NCBI GenBank assembly: GCA_012274445.1
Contig: JAAROD010000058.1
Coordinates: 1,922,001 to 1,986,000, forward strand
DNA length: 64,000 nucleotides
Direction: 5' to 3'
From: Sclerotiophoma versabilis
Taxonomy: Eukaryota > Ascomycota > Dothideomycetes > Pleosporales > Didymellaceae
Made by a program: the position numbers and the translations under genes. Each line of letters opens with the position of its first letter. Position 1 is the stretch's first letter. The notes under the pieces are model-generated. The model had not been told where the DNA came from. It worked only from the letters and a program-made list of their open reading frames with translations, and ran no database searches. Below are positions 57,862 through 64,000 of the stretch, one piece after another.

Positions 57862-60800
57862 TTTTAAATACCTCTAAATATAAGCAACATGTTAGAAGAT
57901 TATACTATCTCTAGCAACTCTACTAACACACGCAACTTAGCTAGCCTTAAGGTTACTAAACCTAACCTCTATAATAGAAACTGTTCTAAGCTTAAGAATT
58001 AGCTTCTTTAGTTTAATTTATTCTTTACCTTTTAAGGCGCATCTATTAAAGAAGAAAATAAGGTTAAGCTAGCTATATTATACATACGTAGTTAAGCCTT
58101 TAAATAGATTTAACTCTTTATTTAGAATAAGATAAGTAAGACTACCTCTCTTAAGAATAATATATAGCTTAATAACTTTACAGAACTTAAAACTAAGATC
58201 TAATAGATCTTTAGAGTTATTAATAAACCTATTATAGCTAGACGTAATATCTAAACTATTTAGCAGACTATATTAGTTACATACTATACTGCTAATTTCT
58301 AAGCTATTACTTATAATACTAACTAAAATAACACTATATTAATAACTATGTTTAGATAGGGTCTAAAGCCTAAGGTTAAGAAAGAACTTATGCATACTAG
58401 CGCAGTAATTAGAAGCCTTAAAAACTTAGAGAATAAAGCTATTAATATTAATACTTATCTCTATAAGCTTTACTTAGAGTTAGAGAAGAATCTATAAGTA
58501 TAAGTTATAGGTAATATAAATAACTACTTATAACTATAGAACTAGTAGTATAATAACAACCTATACTAAAGAAACTAAGGAGAATATAACTACTATTAGC
58601 CTAATACTAGTTAACACATCTATAATAACATACAGAGTAGATACTTTAGACTAGAGGCTATAGACTTCTTAAACCTTAATAAGAGACTACTACTAGAATA
58701 ATAGAATAAGAAAAAGAGTAGTTATAATAAGGATAAGTCTAGTATAACTTATTATAGATATAGTAAGTAAGGCTACTACGCTAGAGATTATTAATTAAAG
58801 AATAAGGTAGTTTAATAACTTAACGTACTAACCTATAGCAATGCAGATGCTAGTAATAAATAGAAGATTCTTACTAATAATATAGAATGTCTTATAGCAG
58901 ACTCTAAAACTAGATCTAATAATAACTATATTAAACTATCTAATAAGAATATATAGAATATCTAAAGCTAAGCACCTATACTATACTAGAAGTTAGATAA
59001 ATAGTAGAAGTATCTGCAGAACCTAATAGAATAACTATTAGAATAGATAAGATAAGTATATAAATAAAGACTAAAAGTGCGCAGGTATAAGCAGCCTATA
59101 ATATCCTAACAACTACGCAACACTACTAAATAAGAAGTAGATAGAGGTATTACCTATACCTTTAATACTAAAGAAAGTTAGTATAATACAGATATACGTA
59201 AATTTAATAAGTATACTAAAGTAGAATTAGTATATTAAGATTTCTAAGATAATAATAATACCTTTTAAGCAAACTATAAACAGATTACTAAATATATTAA
59301 TAAGAGACTATAATAAATAGCACTCTAAACTTATATAGGATAATAACAGGTTAATAACCTAAATAAGTTCTAATAAGATTAGTAGAAATATAAGTTTAAT
59401 AAGCTTAGTACTAGCAACTATACTATATAATAGGAACTTAAGTAATAAATAAAAAATAACTAAAGTAGAAATAATCCTTACTTTAATAGAAAGCTAGTAT
59501 TACGTTTAAATCTATAACTAAACTATACCTTAGACTACTTAAATCTAAATTATAAAGAGCTATTATAGATAGTATAGGTATATAACGCCTATTATATATA
59601 TAAATTAGAAAAACTAAAAAAGAGATAGTTCCTAACTTCTAGTACTATATATAGGAAATAATAGTATAATTATAAGAATAATATATATAAAATATACTTC
59701 TAGAATAAGTATTTTAAGCTATACTTCCTAGGTATAGATAACTATTAGGTAATTATATATATATAATTAGTTATTAACAGCTTCTACTATAATCTATATT
59801 AGTAATATTACCTTAACCTAAACTATAAACTATATAAAGGTAGTAAGATTATCTATAGATTTAGTAATAAGGAGACTTTTTTAGGTAAGCGCTAAAAGAG
59901 TGCTCTGCTAAGTAATCTCTTAACGCTATTAGAGATAGCTTACTTATTAGATTACCTATTAAGTTAAATAGAGTAGTATTATTAGCACTCTTAAACTTAG
60001 AAGTATAGGTAAACTATATATTCTAGATAGTAATATACTAAGCAGGTCTTATACTGCGTATAAAGCAATACGCCTACTTACTCTAAGTAGCTAATAGAGA
60101 ATTAATACTAGAAGAGCTTTATATTATATATAAAGTAGTAGTATCCTCTCTAGAAATATAGAGGTACTATAAGAAATTAACTCTAGACGTCTTTATAAAG
60201 GCTATATATAATATTATACTAGAACTTCTCTAGTTATAAAAGTATAATCTAGAAATAGACTAGATATAGAAATAACTTTTATTAAAATAATATAAATATA
60301 GTACTAATATATTAAAGCCTATATAGCGCATATTATAGCTAGTAGATAAGAAGAAGATTAATAACATCTCTTTAATAAATAAAACACGCTAAGATAGAGT
60401 AGTTAATTATATAGATAAAGAAAGCCTCTCTATAATAGTTTAAAAGAATAAGAGTATACCTTCTAGTATACTAGATATATATAGACAGTATACCTAGATA
60501 TTTAAAGAAGAGTTATCTATAAAAGTACTACCTAAGCATTAACCTTAGAATTATAAGATTAAACTTAAGAAAGAAAAAGAACTACCTTTTAGGCCTATAT
60601 ACTAGCTATCTAAGAAGGAACTTAAGATACTGCGTAAGTATATTAAGGAGAACCTTATAAAAGAATTTATTAGAAAATCTAAATCTCTAGTAGAATTCTC
60701 TATTCTATTTATACTAAAGAAAGATAGTAAGCTAAGGCTTTATATTAACTACTAGAAGTTAAATAATATTACTATTAAGAATTATTATCTACTACCTAAT

Positions 60801-63224
60801 ATATCTAAGTTATAGAACTAGCTATTAGGAGTAAAGTTCTTTACTATACTTAACTTATATAGAGCATACAACCTTATATATATAAAGAAAGGCTAAGAAT
60901 AGAAAATAGTATTTAGAACCTATTATAGTTATTATAAGTATATAGTTATGCTATTTAGGCTAACTAATATACTAGTAGTATATTAGGCATTAATTAATAA
61001 TATGCTGTAAGCATACCTAGACATTATAGTAGTAGTATACCTTAATAATATCCTAGTATATAGTAAGACACTAGAAGAATATAAGGTTTATATATAGTAA
61101 GTATTAGAATACTTAGTAATAGCAGACCTTAGGCTAAAGCTAGAGAAGTGTAAATAGTATAAGAAAGAAGTAGAGTTTCTTAGCTATATTATAGAAAGAT
61201 ATAGAGTTAAGATAAGTAAAAAGAAAATCTAGGTTATAAAGAATTAGCTAACACCTACTATAGTTAAGAGAATTTAAGAATTTCTTAGGCTTATTAACTT
61301 TAACTAATACTTTATTAAGAACTACTCTATAAAGGCCTTACTGCTTATAAGACTTATATAGAAGAATATACTCTTTAAATAGAAATAAGTATAAAAAGAT
61401 ACATTCTAATTACTTAAGTTAGTATATATAGAGCTTCTTACACTAATTATATTTAGAAGTAGTAAACCTACATACTTTAAAATAGATACCTTAGATCTAG
61501 CATTAGAAGTATATATTACTTAAGAATAAGACAGTTAATAGTACCTAATTACCTACTACTTAAGAAAGTTTATAGTACTAGAAGAATATTATAATATATA
61601 TAATAAAGAGCTTATAGCTATTATTAATATACTATAATATTAGAAAGTATATGCAGAAAGCTACTTAGAACTTACTATTTATATAGATTATAAGAATTTA
61701 GTATACTTTACTACTACTAAGGTTCTAAACTAATAATAAGTGCGCTAGTTAGAAATACTTAGTTAGTATAAGTTTAAGATCCTATACACACTAGAAAAGA
61801 AAAGCAGTAGAGTAGATATACTTAGCTAACGCTACAACCTTATAGGTAAAAAGATAATTAATAAGTTTACTATTCTTAGAGTTAATAAGAATAGAATATT
61901 AGGACTATCTTAGCAGCTTAATTTAGTAATATAAGTTTAGTAGAAATAATATATTCTAGAGTAAGTACTAGAGAAACTTTAAGAAGAAGTTATCTTAAGA
62001 TATTATAATAATACACTATATAAACACTCTAGTATTACTTATACTATAGAACTTATTAAATAATACTATAAGTTTTCTAATATAAAGAATAACGTTACTA
62101 AGTTTATTAGAAACTATATATAGTACTAATAGAATAAGTATAGTATATATACTAAGTATAGAGAAGTATAAGTAATAGAGCTACTAACAGTACTATAGAT
62201 AAATATTATAATAGATTTTATTATATAGCTACTACTCTCTAAGAACTCTATTATAGAATATACCTATAACTTAATCTTTATTATAGTAGATTAATTTACT
62301 AAGTATACTAAAATAATACTATTTAAATATAGCTATACTGCGTAGCAGTTAGCTATAATATTTATTAATTAGATTATTTACTACTATAGAATACCTAAAT
62401 TAATTATTAGTAACAGAGATAAGCTTTTTATATTAAACTATTAGACTATAATACTTACTATATTAAGTACTAAGAAAAAGCAATTTACAGCCTATTATCT
62501 GCAGACAGATAGATAAATAGAAAGAATAAATTAGACTATAGAAATATACCTTTAAATCTATAGTAACTAGAAATAAAATAACTAGGTTTTACTATTACCT
62601 ATAGTATAAATTATATATAATAATAAGTTATTAGAAGTAATAGGTATAATACTATTCTTTGCAAACTATAGAAGACACCTAAATCTTTTTACTTAATCTC
62701 TTAATTACCTTATTTAGACAGAATTAGTAATAGCTTTAGTAGTTAGACTAAAGAAAGTATACTAGAAATTACTTAAAAACATTATATAAGCTTAGGAATA
62801 AGCTATTTTATATATTAATTAGAAATAAAAAATAGTACCTTAGCTAAAAGAAGAGAATAAAGTCTATCTTCTTATAAAAATCTTAGAATATAAAAAGTAA
62901 TAAAAAAACTAGAGAAAGTTAAGGTTAGACTATTTTTTATTTCGAAATAAATTAGCCTAGTTAACTATTAACTTAAGCTACCTAAGAATATAAAAATCTA
63001 TCTAGTATTCTATATTTTGCTATTAGAACCTACTAACCTAAGAATACTAATCTAGAAAGACTTTTACTACTAAGCTAACAGTAATAATAAGTAGAAAGTT
63101 GAAAAAATAATAATATATTAGAAAACTAAGACAGGTATTTAATACCTAGTTAAGTAGTTAGGTTACCTAGAATTAGAAAATATATAAGAACCTTTAATAT
63201 ACCTTATAAACTACTACTAATTAG

Positions 63225-63523
63225 TATAGAGGTACTATAATTTATAATAGACTTTTTAATAAGCCTAAGAGTAGCCTAGGTTATAGAAGAGGTATATATA
63301 CCTATTAATACTGCTAGATAATCTATCTTCTTAGTAAGATTTAGTTCTTCTAATTCAGCTAATTTATTTACTATACACAGCGCCTTTTACTGTGCGTAAT
63401 TCTTAGCTTATTTTAGAATCTTCTTATTTTATAACAACTGCGTAATAACAGTTACTAATAAGGTTTTATCTTCTTCTACCTTCTTTTTATACTCTTTATA
63501 AGTATAGTTTAGTAACTTCTATA
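63225..63523 (-). pseudogene. Antisense accessory frame in G4, Cys-pair type, truncated
   Basis: The minus strand repeats the charged helix (KKVEEDKTLLVTVIT) and C-terminal block of the frames at 22850 and 29340. Its N-terminal cysteine-pair part is cut off by Pogo copy D. It follows the chromodomain directly and is convergent with pol. This copy lies in an independent insertion on the other strand, so the frame belongs to the element. Confidence 0.55.
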
Positions 63524-64000
63524 ATATACTCTATAAGCAAGTAGTGTATATAGGTAAGTAGCACACTTTTACTAAGACTACACTAAAACACTACTTCTCT
63601 ACTAATACCTTAACAATAGCGCTAGCTAGACGTGTTAAAAGAAGCTTAAATATAGCTTATAGTTTAAGCTCTTAGAATTAACTCTAAGCTCTCTGTAAAA
63701 TACGCTGTAGCTATTTATAATATCTCTAAAACTATACTATATAAATAACACACTAGATAACCTTTATATACTAATACTATAGCTAACTTATAGAACCTAA
63801 CTAATACTAAGAAGTAGGTAATTATTAAGTATATACTTAAGCTAGTTGCGTAAGAATTTCCTCTTTAGCTTACAGCTATAGCTAATATAGCTAATTCTTA
63901 ATATACTAAGTATAGTCTAGGCTATATTAGCCTAAACTAGCCTAGTATATTTATTAAGCGCTAACTAAAGCTTATAATAAAGTTTAATTAAAAGTTTAAC
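63524..64000 (+). mobile_element. Pogo/Fot1-like DNA transposon copy D, 5' part only
   Basis: It begins ATATACTCTATAAGC after TA, inside the antisense frame of G4, and continues past the window edge. The subterminal motifs AAGTAGTGTATA and AGGTAAGTAGCACAC replace those of copies A and B. From about 63640 it follows the same course as copy A (AGCTTAAATATAGCTTATAG, then the HTH region). Confidence 0.75.

Larger units (their letters stand above)
57374..63523 (+). mobile_element. Chromodomain Ty3/Gypsy retrotransposon G4, cut by Pogo copy D (RIP-dead)
   Basis: The 5' LTR is 57374-57861 (488 bp). Read on the plus strand: a gag remnant from about 57890 (LKVTKPNLYNRN, QTILVTYYTANF, MFRxGLKPKVKKEL); a zinc-knuckle remnant near 58740-58800, where YYRYSK..GYYARDY shows Tyr at Cys and His places; reverse transcriptase about 60540-61250 (KLRLYINY, YLLPNISK, KFFTILNLYRAYN) with catalytic YLNN at 61038-61049 in place of YxDD; RNase H about 61380-61850 (DLALEVYIT, YNKELIAI, IDYKNLVYFTTTK); integrase about 62000-62650 (ISNRDKLF, LQTDR, ERIN); and a chromodomain remnant at 63095-63200 (YLVK*LGYLELENI*EPL). 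The 3' LTR lies outside or is lost. Confidence 0.85.

Noticed and set aside
1..64000. tRNA, rRNA or other structured RNA genes
   Set aside because: No cloverleaf, box A/B pair or rRNA-like segment was recognised by eye on either strand; a covariance search would be needed to exclude small ones.

Overview
The window looks like a piece of a filamentous ascomycete genome, probably a Dothideomycete of the Pleosporales type. The reasons are short introns (46-73 bp, GTAAG-like donors, CTAAC-like branch sites), small secreted cysteine-rich proteins, and a sharp split between ordinary gene-bearing DNA and long AT-rich blocks. The AT-rich blocks carry the mark of repeat-induced point mutation (RIP): CpA/TpG is almost gone, TpA is everywhere, and Trp and Gln codons have become stops. 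The species call is inference; the RIP pattern is read directly.

Region 1 (1-15.9 kb) is ordinary DNA with seven supportable genes: a secreted GH43-like glycosidase, an unrecognised two-exon gene, an FAD-dependent monooxygenase, two small secreted cysteine-rich proteins, a membrane protein joining a transporter-like half to a DUF3431 domain, and a five-exon Zn2Cys6 transcription factor. Most gene models were rebuilt by finding introns that join neighbouring open frames.

Region 2 (15.9-46.85 kb) is a RIP-mutated transposon nest. In order it holds a complete Pogo/Fot1-like element (1864 bp, TA target duplication); a same-direction array of chromodomain Ty3/Gypsy elements (LTR-internal-LTR-internal-LTR-internal-LTR, minus strand); a 588-bp MITE, a 202-bp element and a 7.4-kb Ty1/Copia element inside that array; and a second Pogo element split by a solo LTR.

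Region 3 (46.85-54.65 kb) is a gene island between AT-rich blocks. It holds a broken allantoate-permease-family transporter, a divergent intact amidohydrolase, a decayed Pogo transposase fragment, an unrecognised ORF, a small unrecognised ORF and a third secreted cysteine-rich protein that ends against the AT-rich border. Three CGG-N10-CCG sites lie between the transporter and the amidohydrolase.

Region 4 (54.65-64 kb) is again RIP-mutated: a degraded Pogo element carrying a solo LTR, a Copia solo LTR, a plus-strand chromodomain Gypsy element, and the start of a fourth Pogo element.

The most unusual signal is an accessory reading frame on the strand opposite to pol, between the chromodomain and the 3' LTR of the Gypsy elements. 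It occurs in at least three copies. A different coiled-coil-like frame occupies the same slot in a fourth copy.
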